DNA of 64,000 nt from Ignelater luminosus (taxonomy: Eukaryota > Arthropoda > Insecta > Coleoptera > Elateridae), in assembly GCA_011009095.1 (NCBI GenBank), contig VTPC01090675.1, forward strand, positions 478,131 through 542,130, written 5' to 3'. The notes beneath the pieces were generated by a model. The model saw only the letters and a program-made list of their open reading frames with translations, was not told where the DNA came from and did not search any database. Within the stretch, counting starts at the first letter, position 1, and every line of letters starts with the position of its first letter. Shown piece by piece: positions 14,401-28,194 of the stretch. Both the position numbers and the translations under genes were made by a program.

Positions 14401-17400
14401 TCTCTAGTACAACTTTATATAAAATGATTTCTAACGATCTGGCAGACATTTTACTGATTTCATTCTTTAGTGTTTAACTTTATTCTGCACTCTTGCACCT
14501 CTTTTACCTTCTAGCAGTTATCTGATGTCAATATAGGTTTACTATGCTACTATCTCGACCAGTTCTTCTTGCCAGCTTTTCCAAAGGCTTATGGAAGAGA
14601 CGTGTATTCTGTAAGTTACATCATGATGTCTACCAGCAGTTCTACGCTAGTAAACGTTTTTTTGATTCTAAATCTATTCTAGCATTCAAATCTAGTCTTT
14701 AATATTCTCTGTTCCAGAAACTGACAACATCTAATATTTCTGATGTTTCTTCGTTTCATTGTTCTTAGACATAAAGACAAGCCAAAAATATTGTCAAATA
14801 GATTTGTTATAATTTTGATTAGCTTCTGGTTATTGCATAGCCTTTATTAATTCTTCCTGCGCCAAATTCTAAAACGTTTGTTTCTCCGCAGTTCCTTTAG
14901 CCAGATTATAATAATATCGCCCAACAAATTCACCAAGCTGTATTTTGGCCAAACCCTTTCCGTAGTATCTTCTTGCCAGATTCCGAAAAATCTTTTTTCT
15001 CAAATTTTTATTAATAATTTCTACTTCGTCTTTCTATCTTTTGAGATATTTATTATGCAGAGTCCTCAAGTTTCTTGCTGTCTATTTTTCTTTATCGTCA
15101 TTCGACACTACTATTCGGAGTTTGTATGAACGGACTTGGGGCACAGTTAGAAAATATATCCTGCTTTCCGAAAGTATATTTGACCTGATAATCTCTGCTC
15201 GTGCAGAGCTCTATTATTATTCTTTGTAGCAAGATTCTGGTTTTGATTTATAATACCATTTTCTGTGGTTATGCCTTACTCTAACTTTTACATCTAATGT
15301 TTCTTCTCGCCATACCTTCAAAGTATTGTCATTTTTTCACTGGGACGACAAAACCTTATACAAAAATTGGTCTGGTAACTGTGGAAAGGCGTTGCCTTTT
15401 TCCTTCGTATGTCTATTTACCAGCGTAGTATACTATAGGAGAGTTTGTTTTGGTGTTGATTTGGATCCTTCATATTTTATTGTTCCAAATTTAATTTACC
15501 TAAATTCAAAACAACTTTTGTATTCTTGCTCTTGCTTTCCTTTTCTTAATCTAGTTTTTGTTCAATATCCCTGTTGCCCTTTTTTCTCTTAAACCTTCTA
15601 TGATAACTTACTAAAGAACAAACAGTATGTGCTTATTTTATTATGTTATATAGCTAACTGACGTTTTAATAGAAGACAAATCGAGATATTCAATTTGTCG
15701 TGTTTTAATGACCACTCTCTTATTATGAGTTATGACCAAACAAGATACATACCCATCCGTAATCTTTAGGGACAGGTCTTAATTGAATTGAGTTTGCATT
15801 ATAATGTAACGTTTAAAAACTCAACTCGTGCGTATTTATAAAAGTCTATACAATGAACAAATAATACAACAATGAGTGAACGCAATGCTCATTCTATTAA
15901 CTAAATTCTTGTTAACAGTGTTGTTAATAACGCGGAAGACATCAAATTAAAGATGGGTGCCAATCAATCGAACAATTAAGAGAATTACCTACACAACTTA
16001 CACAATTCTAAATACAAATGCGATACAACGTTTTGGTTACCAATTCAGTGAAAGTAATTGGAAACGATCAAAAAACTACCGTTAATTTAAAGATACAAAA
16101 CCGATAGTGTTGTCGTTTACCTTGCTATGATTTATTTGATCTGATCTATTTTATAAAAATAGATTTCTTTATAAAAACCCGCAAAAGAAAATAAAAGTAT
16201 AAACTAAACATAAAAGTTTAATAGGTAGTTGGTATAATTAATAGAAACGGCTACAAAAATGTAGATTTATTTCCTCCGTGTACACGAAAACCACTCTTTA
16301 TTATCTCTAAAACTAGGATGTTGAGATCTTATTGAAATTTCGGTATCCTTTTTGTTATTATTATTACGGGATTTCATTCAATAGATGACAATATTAACAG
16401 GTAGTACGTTAGTAGGCAGGTGGGTACATTATTGTGCAATAAGTTAGTGAGGCCCGTTGGCAGTCAACACACTATTTAAATGCCTAATGGTTCCCACCCA
16501 ATGCTAACTGCTTTAAAAGTTATGGGCTACAGTTCGAGTAGTTTGCCGCCCGCAAGCATTGGCGTAGGGAAGAAACAAGAAAATTATTTGAAATGATTTA
16601 GTTAAGTACATACATTTAAAAAAGGCAGAAATAAAGTTATTTAATTTTTCTAAACGTGCATACAAAAATAGGCTTCGTTCAGTCAAATAAGGTAAATAAA
16701 TTTTGTGTAAGGTACTTTATATGCTTTACAAACAATTAAAAACGTACGTGGTAGATACTAATTAAAGTCGGAAGAGTATATCAAGTTTATCTAATCATCA
16801 TCTATACCGAAAAAAGGAAAATTATTCTAGCAGCTGCCCTTTTTTGATGCAGTTGTCAATAAACATCGCTTCTTTGTTTAGAAATATGCGTATAATACGC
16901 ATCAATATACATTTCCAACAAAAAAGGAAAATATTAATAAATAATTTAATAGCAAAATGACACTTTTAACTTCATTTTGAGAAGAAGATAAAAATTATAA
17001 TTTAAAACCCTATTAGTGTATTTTATTACTTTTAATTTTTTTACATAAATTAATATGTATATGAAATCATGTTGTTTTCGTCCTTCTAAATGTCAAAAAA
17101 TAAGTTTCAATTCAATTCTGAGAAAGTTAAGAGTTCAAATGAATTTAAAGATGCATTTTTAACTTCTTACTATAATATCAAAAATTCTGTAACGCGATTG
17201 TATGCATGAATGTCATTTAATTTCCAATATTCCGGAGGTGTTTGGAGAGATGTCATTGCCAAAACTACAGCAATGTACGTACAATCACAAGTAAGAAGGC
17301 TTCGATTATGCGCGGTTCGCTTGCTAAAATCTGGATAATCACATTCTAAGCGTCCCGTTTCTCTGTAACATTTGTTTCATTCTCATCAGTGATTGTGGTT

Positions 17401-18221
17401 GTACGTAAGTACTGAATGACTCGTAAGCGTTTATTGATGATCTAAACATAACTGTAACTCTCACTACTACTGTTATATCATCATGGTTCAATCACTGCTC
17501 TTCCAGAAGTACAAGATAGTTTGGATTTTCTGACAGCCGATTCATCATAACTAACCCATTTCTCCTAAAGCACTGTTGCGTGTAAGCTTTCGGATCGTAA
17601 ACACCTTCTGGATTTTTATTGTCTATCGTAAGATTATCTCTTGAAGATGTTACCTACAATTGGCTTTGCTGTGATACGACGTACAGTGAGATCAATTTTG
17701 ATTTTGCTGTACCAGTTCTTCTTTTGACACCTGATATGAAGACAATGTGAGGAACAATATTTCTATTTGCAGTGAAAAACTTTCTGATAGAAAGCCTTTC
17801 TGATTAAATCACTTTTGTCTGAATGTCATAAGTCATAACGAAACTTGTCTGGAGAACTGGGAAAAACTGCAAAATGATAAGTATTCCGAAATTTCACAGG
17901 ACAAAAAATATTAAACAAACTTGTAAAAAACTAATCATCGAAGACAGAGAATTTATAAAACAGTTGATAGTAATACAAAAATAAACTGAACACATAAACG
18001 AACACAATGCGGACGTGCACAATAGGTTATGAGAAGCTGCTTTTTCCCAATTGCATAGAAACCAAAGTGCAAGATTTCTTAGTGTTACTGCTTTTGTCTT
18101 AAGTTCTAGAAACTACTTTCAGGTATAATTATGTTCTTTGGATTTTGCTTTGATTTGTTTTTCACTTGTTCAACTTGTGTATTGGTGACATATGTGATCG
18201 CAGTTATACTGCCCGGGCCGC
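5401..18221. other. AT-rich non-coding stretch with minor repeat hints
   Basis: About 12.8 kb without a recognisable gene. Reading frames are at most about 93 residues and show no domain. Small items: a mariner-like start CGAGGTGTCATTAAG after TA near 6139 without a partner end; a GC-richer block at 11.33-11.51 kb; a hAT-end-like CAGGGATGAACAAACTCGAC at 14124-14143 without a partner; a T/C-skewed stretch at about 14.4-15.6 kb; and at about 16.54-16.57 kb a short sequence (GCAAGCATTGGCG) shared with the leader of the hAT element at 56.5 kb. None of these is strong enough for a separate gene call. Confidence 0.55.
11330..11515. other. short GC/CpG-richer block of unknown role
   Basis: Base composition rises clearly here, with several CG dinucleotides and GAGAGAGAGC/GAGAGAGCTC purine runs, in otherwise AT-rich DNA. 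The minus strand has a 62-residue open frame with no domain I recognise. It could be a small promoter-like island, a GAGA-type regulatory site or an old repeat. No splice site, TATA box or terminal repeat decides between these. Confidence 0.25.
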
Positions 18222-19792
18222 GTAAATCGAAAACCTAGCTCAATACGTCTCCCCGACGGTGACGAACTAAAATAGTATTTTCAGGCGCGAAACTTCGCGA
18301 AAACATGTTGAAGTAGGACCTCTAGCGCTTTTCGCAACGTAAGGATATTGAAATGCCACTTTAGTACGTCCTCTCGGGTCGTGACAAAGAAACGCATTAA
18401 TTATTATTACAATATGTGTTGAATAACAACTGCTGTATTTAAATTAACTTAGAAGGTATTAGAAACAGGATATGACAAAAGAAACATCAAGCAAAAAGCT
18501 GTTTCAAATTGTTTTCTGCATTTATTTAATGTTTTTTGGCACATGGTTCATTATTTTTAATATTAAAAGCTATATTATGGGTCGTTTTTGGCACATTTAC
18601 TTTCTAATTTCGTAGAGTGACCAGCTTGAATTCTTCCTCCTGCTCCTGGAAAACCTTTGTCTTTTCGTCGCGAAATGGATGTTGCCTGAACTTTACTCTT
18701 TCTTGATCTTCTACACGCTGTTTTGTGACACATAAACGAAACAATTTGATATAGGATCTGTAAAGTTTCTAGCACAGCAGCAAATTTCTGTAATTAAAAA
18801 AAATTATAATTGATACATAATTCTCTCGTGAAACGCACCTAAACTAAGAGTTCCTACCTGTAATTGTGATATGTTGCTCGTATTTACATTACTTTGTAGG
18901 CCTTCACCGATGCATGCTAACTGATCATTGATTTCTTGAATGATGTTGTAATTGTCAATGCCTTTTTGGTCGATAGGCATGTTAAAATGTGGTGATCCTC
19001 TTGACATGTAAGTGTCGCTTGATAAGATGTTCATTGATTTGATCATATTTCTTGGTCAGGCACATTGATGTCTCTAACAAAGGCAGCGGGACTTCTTTGC
19101 CTAGTGTCAGATATGCAAGCTCCTGACAATCGTCTTCAGTCAGCAATAAAAAAGATTTGAATACTTGTTTTCAAGTGCAAGTAGGTGTTTACAAAAGCGA
19201 CTACCACTGCTGCTTGGGCAAGTGCAAAAACCCATTTCGCCATCAACTACGTAGTGCTCTGATGTTCGTTCGCTCTGGACATTAAATGTTTTTTCATCAA
19301 CATGTGTAATTTCTCCAACATTTTTTGACCTCTCAAAAAATTTCTCATAATCTAGAGACATTTTTCGAGATTCTGAATTAGCAAAATAAAGTAAACCAAA
19401 GAACACATATTGAAAGCTTTACACCTCTGAAAGACAATATCTTTAAATATTTTAATGGAAGCCTTACAGTAATTGTTTGTGTTGTATCCATTGTAAAATG
19501 GATTGACCAAATGCTAACGCCCACAATCACAAACGCAAAAAGCAGCACTGAAGGTTATGTTATCGCACTGTTTTCTTTTAACCTGACCGAATCGCCTCGA
19601 TACTGCCGATTGCACGAAACGCACAGCGCCGAAGGGGTTGACGAATAAGATGAGGGTTTCAAGTGCGTTTAGATGCGTAATAACTTATAAATCCTACTTC
19701 AGTATGTCACCGTCTGAGACCTTTAGCGTCTGAAAATGCTGTTTTATCTCGTCACCGCCTGGGAGACGTATTGAGCTAGGTTTTCCATTTAC
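18222..19792. mobile_element. TIR DNA transposon carrying a SWIM gene (MULE-like)
   Basis: The ends at 18222-18318 and 19692-19792 are imperfect inverted repeats of about 100 bp: both read inward as GTAAAT, two variable bases, then AAACCTAGCTCAATACGTCT, followed by GACGGTGACG-like and GAAGTAGGA segments. Inside each end a motif of the form CGTCTC-N-CGGTGACG is repeated (18244-18265 and 18364-18387 on the left; 19749-19771 and 19705-19720 on the right), as expected of transposase binding sites. The interior holds a decayed minus-strand SWIM zinc-finger gene. Long TIRs plus a SWIM domain suggest the Mutator-like (MULE) superfamily; this is inference because no catalytic DDE region is visible. 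No matching target-site duplication was found, so the copy is old or was altered at its borders. At about 1.57 kb it is probably an internally deleted, non-autonomous derivative. Confidence 0.75.
18575..19406 (-). pseudogene. broken SWIM zinc-finger protein gene inside the TIR element
   Basis: Read on the minus strand, the first piece (19406 to 19140) contains EITHVDEKTFNVQSERTSEH and then CTCPSSSGSRFCKH, a good SWIM zinc-finger signature (CxC...CxH), with ligand codons around 19185-19226. The reading then shifts frame to TEDDCQELAYLTLGKEVPLP (about 19139-19080), continues through 19046-18804 with no domain, and ends in a basic tail (18775-18575) containing VQATSISRRK and GRIQAGHSTK. Arthropod SWIM proteins linked to MULE-type elements often end with a basic 'xQPTSISRRK...AGRP' tail, so the pieces are collinear with one protein. 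Stops and frame changes show it is dead, or less likely a spliced gene. SWIM domains bind DNA or protein. The N-terminal transposase region is missing. Confidence 0.65.
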
Positions 19793-22700
19793 TGAATGTA
19801 TTTTATTATTTAAACAAAATGTTTTATATCCTATGAAGTTTATTTTATCTTGCCTTCAAGTTTCTTATCATTACTAATCAATAGCCATTGCAGTAAAGAT
19901 CTATGTGTTGTAAAAAGAAAGGCTAAAAACAAAGTGCTGACGTTAGATATATATGAGGTCGTTCTATACCCTATTACCAGCCATGACCAGGCTGGTTTTC
20001 CTCGAATTGCCGAATTTACTTGCGCAACAAAGGGTCACTGTGTATTAAACCATATGAAACCCATAAAGCACTTTCTATAGTTTAAACTGATGATTACCTT
20101 CTAAGTTTTGCGCTACCTTTCATTCTAAATTGCTCAAAGACATCCGTTCTCTTTTATAAGTCATTGTTTAATTAACTCAATTAGTAGAAGAATTGTTTCT
20201 ATATGACTAGATGCGACTGATACTGATGATTTGAATTTGCAAAACAAGATCTTCTCAGAATTTTTCCAAATTGCTTACCTATGCCATTCCCTATTTTCAG
20301 GATGTGGTGTTTGATGATTACAGGCTTATGAATCTCGTCTCTGGGTAAGATTTGCTTAGGAACTAATGATTATTGCCAATCATTCTTTCTTCAGTGCTCT
20401 ATTTCTATCTACCATCTCATTTTGCCTTACCTCGTTGTTTATCAATTCCAAGTTTATAAAATTAATACATACGTAATACGTAATACCAAGAAGATTGCTA
20501 CAACTGTGAAAAGCTTTACTCATACCATTTGCTTTTATTGTTTTAATCTTGAAGTGTGTTATGAACTTCTCTCCATACTGTTAATAAAAAATATTTCTCA
20601 GGTTAAAATATACAAAGAATAAAAGTGTTTGCAATCTTTGTGCAGCTAGTATTATTCTGCAAGAAGTCGCACATATTGATTCAACTTCTTATTTGTGATA
20701 GAGGAAATCTTGAGAAGAATCTAAAGAAGATTGTTGGTTCGGCAGCTTTTCCCCAATCACTTTAGTTAAAACCAATTGCTATTACGGAGATACAATCCCT
20801 TTGACTAAACAACGATATTTAGTGTTTTGATATATATGCGTATTAGTTATGGTTCTTCAAAACCACAATTTTTCGAACACAAAGTTTTGATGAAGGAATA
20901 AATATTCCAATTTTGGACCGTGTTGTGTCATTTTTGAATTTAAAACAACCGTTTTTTCCATTCTGGTTTTGATCTGCCTTCATTCTTAATTAACATTTAC
21001 CAATAAACCTAAGGAAATCAAAAACTTTGCAAATCACTTGGAAAAATCAGTTACCGAGAAAACAGACAGACTACATGCGACTTTTACCTTATTGATGTAA
21101 GAAGACACAAATACATACAGTTCCTAGGCATTGAATTATACTCGCACCGTTTTCGTTTTTATTTACTTGCAGAATGACAACACACCTAAGTTTTCGTGAA
21201 TTATAGTTTACTATTTCCGAGATACAGGATCAACAAAGAAATGTACTATTTTTCCTCCCTTGTCATCTTTGTAAGAATTTATAGAATGATACATCCGTTC
21301 TAGCAACACTTACACAGAAAATTTCATTTAAATACCTTAAGTTGCTTTTGAGATATCTAGAATATGAGAAAACGATAAATTTTGCTTGGAAATGGTAAAG
21401 TACAGAATAAGACTTTATGCAGGAAACAAGCACTGTTATGAAAGACTTGACTCAAAAATCAACGTTCAAAAACTTCATATATTGTCATTTTACAAATGAA
21501 TAAAAACGAGAATTGGGCTGAGTAGAATTCAACGGCCAGGGCTGTATAGTAGCTCTCTACCAAGATACTATCACACCGCCATTCCTTTATTTAATTAAAT
21601 ATCTTATTGTTATTCTAAAACAATTCCAAAGTAAATTAAGTAAAAGATTCAAGGTTTTGAACTTACAAAACGATTAACTACCATAATAAATAGAATTTAA
21701 TGGTGAACAAAAGTGAACTACGGAAATAAAGTTGAAATGGAAATTCATGTCTAAAACTGCATAAAATTATTTGACGATGTAATGCAGAACAAAATGTTAA
21801 ACTAGCCACGGCCGAAAATTAGATAGAATCTGAAGTTATAGCAACTTGCAAGTGGACAGAAGACTAGAAAAATGCTAATTATGAAGTCTGTCAATGATCA
21901 GTTTATCAAATTTTGGAATGACACAAAAACTGTTGAAATCAATAATTAAAACATCATGAACAGAACATCCTGTACTTGTTACCATTTCATTATCATTCTT
22001 TCCTAAAAATCCATCGTCTACTTTGTGTTGAATTTAAGACGACAAATATTTTTGAAATAGAATTTGCGAAGAAAATACTGCCGGATCAAATTGAAAACAA
22101 TCCGAAACTGCTGAAACCCTTTTGAGTCACAAAACGAGAAAGAAATTTTGTTGGGATCATTTTTGGTGTTTTGTGAATCATTTCGACAATTTTCCAAATG
22201 CAAACAAATATTGAAAGTACATTTTGCATTAGAATTAGAAAAACAAGTATTTCCTTGGTTAAATTCTTGAAAATGAGATTCTCTATTAGGTTTCAACGTA
22301 ACTGTCTATCTTATTGTTGCGAAGTATTATTCTCAATAGATTCAAATTCTTCCAAACGAAATAAACTAGTAGTTGTAGTGAGTTATTTACTGAAAACCAG
22401 AATCTATAAATTTTACATATATTGTTAACATTTATATGCATTAACTTAAATACCTTGTTGAAATGAAAACTGTCTTAAAACCACTAGCTTACTTGATTTA
22501 TAAGTAGATATACTCTTTTATTAATCTATTAGCGATAAGCTGAATTTAAAATGTTTGTTTACTACGAGAGTTCTAAATTCTAGCTATTAAAGAACCGTAT
22601 ATTATATTGAATTTGTTTTTAGAAGAAGCAAATAAAACTCTAGTTGGTTAACCATCAAATGATAAATTGCTAAATTTAGGAATGATACAGAAGTTACAAA

Positions 22701-25700
22701 AATACCATCATTTAATAGATAACATTAAAAAAAATTAACAAAAAGAAAATAGTTAAATTTACACTTAAAAATTATGGAGCGTCTTTTCACGATTCTTATT
22801 TATAAAGCTCGTGGTAAAAAACATATTGTGGTATTCCAGTTTAAGTGACACACAAAAAAAATTGTTATAGAAGCATAAATTTTTTATAGTCGTCCAGTTC
22901 TTCTAGATTAAATATTAAGATATTCAAATTTTTGTCACATAATACTACCAAAACATCTTTTTCTTTTTGGGTGTAGATTTTAAAAACATCTTTCATTTTT
23001 CAGCATAAATTATTAAAAAAATAACCTACTTACAATCAAAGCGCTCTAAGCTGTGTTTTACATAATCGCTGGGTAATTAAAATTTAAAATATACCTAACT
23101 TTCTTAAGTAATTAATTATAAAACGGGAATGGGCAGGCAGGTTTTGTAAAGTAGAATTCGATTCGACCATAAATATTGTTTGTCTTTAACGGAATGCTTA
23201 GTTATCAATCTAATGAAGACATTAGTTTTGTTAGCGTAGAGTTGCCTTACATTTTTTTAATTTCCAATTTATAATTGTCTATTTTACATAATACTATTCT
23301 TATTTATTATTATCCTTTTGAATTTCAAATATTTGATAAATCTTTGTTGCTTGACCATAGAATTCCTTTCTACGACACTAAACAAGAAAGAGTGATTAAT
23401 GTTTCTTAACAATTTTTAACTTGATTCATATTCAAAGTTGAACACAAAATTTTTTAATGAAGTGATTAACGCCGGTTGTAAAATTGGGCAGGCATAGGAG
23501 TACTAGCGGAATTCTGTGGATTTTTGATTCAGACTACAGAAATACCTTGAGGAGCTTTAAATATATAACTAGAACATAAAGACATACATCAAAACTTATT
23601 ATTAAAATCCAGTTTGGAATACCAATCAAAATTTTGTCATCTTTTGGTCTTTAAGGTTAGATTTTGAGACACTTACACAGAACAGGAAGAAAAACTCGTC
23701 TATGCACCAAAAAATTTTGCTTCTTAAATTACTATTCATCCTTGGTATCTCGAAAAAAATTGAATTGACATGTTGCATTCTTTTCAGAATTTCCAGGCTT
23801 AGCTGAGTGCAATATTATAATTATGCGCCGATTTTCTACTCTTTGTGTTAACACTAAACTTCCAATCAGTAACACCAACATACAAAAGGGCATTTTTTAA
23901 CAATCAGTAGGTGTTGTCGTCTTTCCTAAGAACCTTCAGATCTCCCTAATGGTTGGCGTCATTAAAAACGTCAGAGTTTTTATAACTGTGTAAACTTATT
24001 GAAAGGATTAAAACATTTAATCATACTTGTAAGGGTGAAAACCTTCGGAGGTACCACAGTTTTGATCCAAAACACACTAAAACCCGACTCTCAATGAAAA
24101 GAAGCATGCCCTCAGTGATATACTGTAAGGTATATTAAGGTAATATGGCGCACTTTTACTCCTTAATCAAGCCGACGTTAGAAAAGTTAGCGTTCGTTAA
24201 TACGGTCCATAGGAAAAGGTGAAACAAAACACTATATAAACAGTCTGTGAACCCCACGTACTATGAACCCATGAACCCATACACTATGCAATTCTGCATG
24301 TAGTACTAGACGTCTTTTTTGGATACTGAACACATCTAGATTTCATTGCCGGTCTTTTTTTGTGTAGTTGCGCAACGCATTTCTTCACGTTGTGAGAATT
24401 TGAAACAAAAAGTCTTTTTTCAGAAGTTTGGTCTTATAGTTTATGACTATTCTTCTAGGAAAATTGAGATAATAATTTATTTATGTGCAAATGGGATTCT
24501 TCATAATCTTTGCAAATAATTTTTGTGTGTCGACCTTCTTAGGTGGACTCATAATGATGATATTAGTATCTCCATTTTCTGGGTAGCTCTGGTTTACTTG
24601 AATACAAAAGCATTCATCTGCACAGTAAGTCTACACATCTCTACCCCATTTTAAAAATCCATAATTAAGTTTCCAATGGTTTTTACTACTGTTTGGAGCA
24701 TCTTTGCATTTTACAACTCTTCGTTTATTAAATGTATTAGAGGCAAGTCATCCTCAGATTTAAAATCATTGTTGCAACTCTTTGTAACCGAGCTCTGATG
24801 GGGAGATCTGAGATCGCATGAGGTTCAAAAGAAGAAACTTCTGCTGATTTTAAACGATTCTGGATACTTGATTGAAGTGGTTTTATACTTTTGTCAATAC
24901 AAGTCCAAAATGGTCTTTTCTGAAAGTCCTTGAAGGACAAAAAGCTTTCCAAATATTTCATTACTTCTATATTGCAATGATGCTGGTAGCTTTGTCCAAC
25001 GGTCTGTAATTCATGTGTTGTTTTCGACGACAGATAGTAAGTAAAATGATATAAGAAGTGTTCTAGCTTTTTCAACAATCGAAATATTGGAATGGAATCA
25101 TACCATCAATAACCAGTAAAATTCTACCTATGTTAATGTCGAAATTTGGCAAAATCTCTCTCATCATACTGCTTTTAGTAACCATCTCAACTACTGCCTC
25201 AAGAAGCAGAGTGTTACAACAGATATCTTTCTCTTTTGATTTCTTGAAAATGAATCACAGGCGGAATTGCGTGTCCGAGTGCTCAGCCTTTCTCATCGAT
25301 GTTATATGAATTGTGGTTGATTTCAAACTCCTAAGTCATCCGTAATTTAAGAACTAAAGAAAAATCAGCAACTCACCTGTAAGATGTTGGTATTCAAAAC
25401 TATAAAGTTTCAAGTCACTTTGAAATTGTAATTTACGCTCACCACTTAAATCAATATGCTGTAACTGGTTAAGATGCACAAAATTTTACCAATTTCTATT
25501 TTATCGACCATTATATTGCAATATCTACTATATTTCTCATGATGTGAACCAGATCTCACATAAGTGCATTTTTGTAATTTTTGTAAGCAATGGGCCATAT
25601 TTCTTCCAGGACCTTATTGTCTCAATGTGCTTTATTTGAATTCTACTATGAGAATTTTGTACTATAAATTTCCCACTGCGGTGGTTTTCTATAGAACAGT

Positions 25701-27700
25701 CGTAATATTAGTCGAAAGCTTAGAAAGTCTTACTGTTTTATATCTCTGATTATTAGATCCAAGGCAGCATTTTTGGTTATATTAAACTTCAGATATCCCT
25801 TTTTGATAGTTATGTTTTAGTATATCGGTTAGTTAGTTGATAATAGTTGGTCTTTCATTCGTCCATATTTGCATTATAACCTGCTTTAGTTACCTCAAAA
25901 TTTGTGATTAGGATGCTACGTTGGTAAGGTGTAGACGAAAACTTCCTTTTGATAAGATATCGTTTATAAGGAAATAGTGATTGTCTAGAAATTACGATTT
26001 CCTGTTGCAGTCCCTAGTTCATCAGATTCGAACGTTCCAACATTAAGTATCTTAAAATTTCGGGTTGCCTAACGAATAAGTTACGATAACTTTCTCAAGA
26101 TCGAGGTTTTACCTTTATTGACGTACAGATCTGATGTTAGAGTACAAGGAATCTAGCTTCATGCAGCTTTTAAGATGTTGTTTTCTGTAAGTGTTTTTCT
26201 GTAGAATTTAACTTATTGTTAAATGTATCCTTCTCAAACGTTCCTAATTCTTTCTTTTTGAAAAACGTCTAGACTCTAAAGAGGAAAGAGAGCTGCTTAC
26301 TGCAACAAATAGAAAAGTATAATTCAATTTGGATTTTTTGATACATAACATGGTATTCAAACTTAGTACCTCTTTCGTCATCATTGAAAGATAATCAACA
26401 TTTAGTAGTGAAGTCCATGTTTTGGATTATCTCGTTGATGAATTCATCTTGGGAAGTTGTCAATGCACACATCTAAAAGTATCAGATTTATTGCTAACTC
26501 TGCTAACTGTATTTTAAAGGCATAATAAACAAAATTTATTTTTAAAACTAGCCTTTATTATACATAAGTAAATACTGAAAGACCATTACATAGGGTCGAT
26601 GCAATTTCCAAAGAGATGATTCATTCTTAACTTCTCTTTAATAATTAATTACCCCACCAGATGTCAATTAGTTTAACTAGATTTTGGAAAACTATAAATA
26701 ATGAAAATTTGATTGCATTGAAAGCATCACGCAAGAAGGTTGTTAAAGGTTAAACATGAAGTTTACATAGAGTGTGTATTATAAGGGGCCAGGGGTAACT
26801 GCATAGCGTAGGTAAATTATTGTTTTTCTGATTTTTAACTACAGTGAACATGGTGGATAATGAACATTACGTTGTAGTATAATGTGTTGTAGATTCCGCA
26901 TATGATTATTAATTATGTGCTCCAAATAATTAGAACAATAAATTTGATAAAAATAATTTATTAGAATGATTCGATTATCAAGACATACAGTCATTAGTGT
27001 GTAGATTTTTACGCGTATTTATGTAAGTTAGTGTAATGTGGTTTTGTTGTCATAACTATTTAACATCGCTGTTAGTCAGTTTGTTTACTTACTAATAATT
27101 TTTTTTGAAACACTTAATAGTAAATTTTAAAGGTTACGAAATTCTAATAGCAATTTTCAAAAATAAAATAAAACTTGAATAGAAAATTATATTAACAGGA
27201 ATTTTGCTGGGTACAGAAAGTTTTTGTAACGCCACTGATGTCATAAACTTCAGTAAGACTCAGAGTGCGAACATGCGATGCAACCACACACATGCACCGG
27301 GTAGAATTGAGATATCCCAGTTCAAAGCCACCGAAAAAATACTGCGCCACTTTTTATCAGGATTAATGATTGTGGTTTCCATTCATGCTTCATTGGAGCA
27401 TCGGTTTAGATTTATTATTATTTTAAATTTTATTTATTTGTTTGTATCTTTGCATGCCTTATACTTTTATTGGTTTATCTTAAACATGAATGTGTAATAC
27501 ATGAAGTGTTAGTAACGTAATATATTTATTTTATTTTTGTTATTATATTTAAAACGAAACTATAAACACGACTAATACAACCCAGTAAATTATGCAGACC
27601 CTCTGCGGTTACGGTTTTATGTAGTTGTAGTGGCTAGAATACTACATTCACTCAAATTATTCTTATTAGGTATTTAAATTGTTTATTTGGTCAGTAATTC
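19793..27700. other. AT-rich non-coding stretch, no gene seen
   Basis: About 7.9 kb in which all frames are short and featureless. The longest, 113 residues on the minus strand (25078 to 24737), has no recognisable motif and ordinary AT-driven composition. A short direct repeat, ATGAACCCATGAACCCAT, lies near 24263-24280. I see no transposon ends, RNA genes or promoters. This is intergenic or intronic sequence. Confidence 0.55.
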
Positions 27701-27759
27701 TCAACTTTGAGTAAGTTTTAACTCAATTTAAGTTGGCGCCCAAACTTTGATTGGGTGCT

Positions 27760-28194
27760 GACCACAGTCACGTGTTTATATTACGTCACTGGCGCTTCTG
27801 CGACGCGTGTCGGAGCGAGAAGGTGAACTCATAAATTGGGTGCGAACGAGAGAGACGTACATAAAGAATGGTTAGCGGGGAGCGTCAACCATTATCTTGC
27901 GTCCCCTTTATACGCCGTCCTTGTTAGGAACATTTTAGTGTACGCACTAGAGCAGGATCAGCACTATATTGGTCCGCCCATAAACTGAAATTGCCCCCCT
28001 TGCGTCACCACTGATCGGGCGGAGCGCACAGCGTGTCAGCCGTAAAGCATTCTCCAACACTTAACTCACGTATAGCAATCAGACAAGGCAGTAGCGCGGT
28101 ATCAATGATATCACATGTCCGGAAGAGTTAGCCCTTCAGATTCTCTTTAAACACTCGCCATCCGTCGCGTATCACCAAAGGTTAAGTTCTGGCT
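27760..28194 (+). promoter_or_regulatory. GC/CpG-rich candidate promoter region
   Basis: Over about 550 bp the sequence becomes much richer in G+C and CpG than its flanks. It contains a perfect E-box CACGTG (27769-27774) and a CRE-like TTACGTCA (27781-27788), close together, then CpG-bearing segments. It leads directly into a stretch that ends with a consensus splice donor at 28313. I infer a promoter and transcription start somewhere at 27.8-28.1 kb on the plus strand. No TATA box can be placed with confidence and the exact start cannot be read from sequence alone. An old GC-rich repeat is the alternative. Confidence 0.45.

Noticed and set aside
17272-17412. Inverted ACGTACAA...TTGTACGT pair as a MITE
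   Set aside because: Only about 8 bp pair perfectly and alignment of the rest needs gaps.
24737-25078. 113-residue minus-strand frame
   Set aside because: No motif, domain or conserved pattern recognised, and the length is within chance for this amount of AT-rich sequence.
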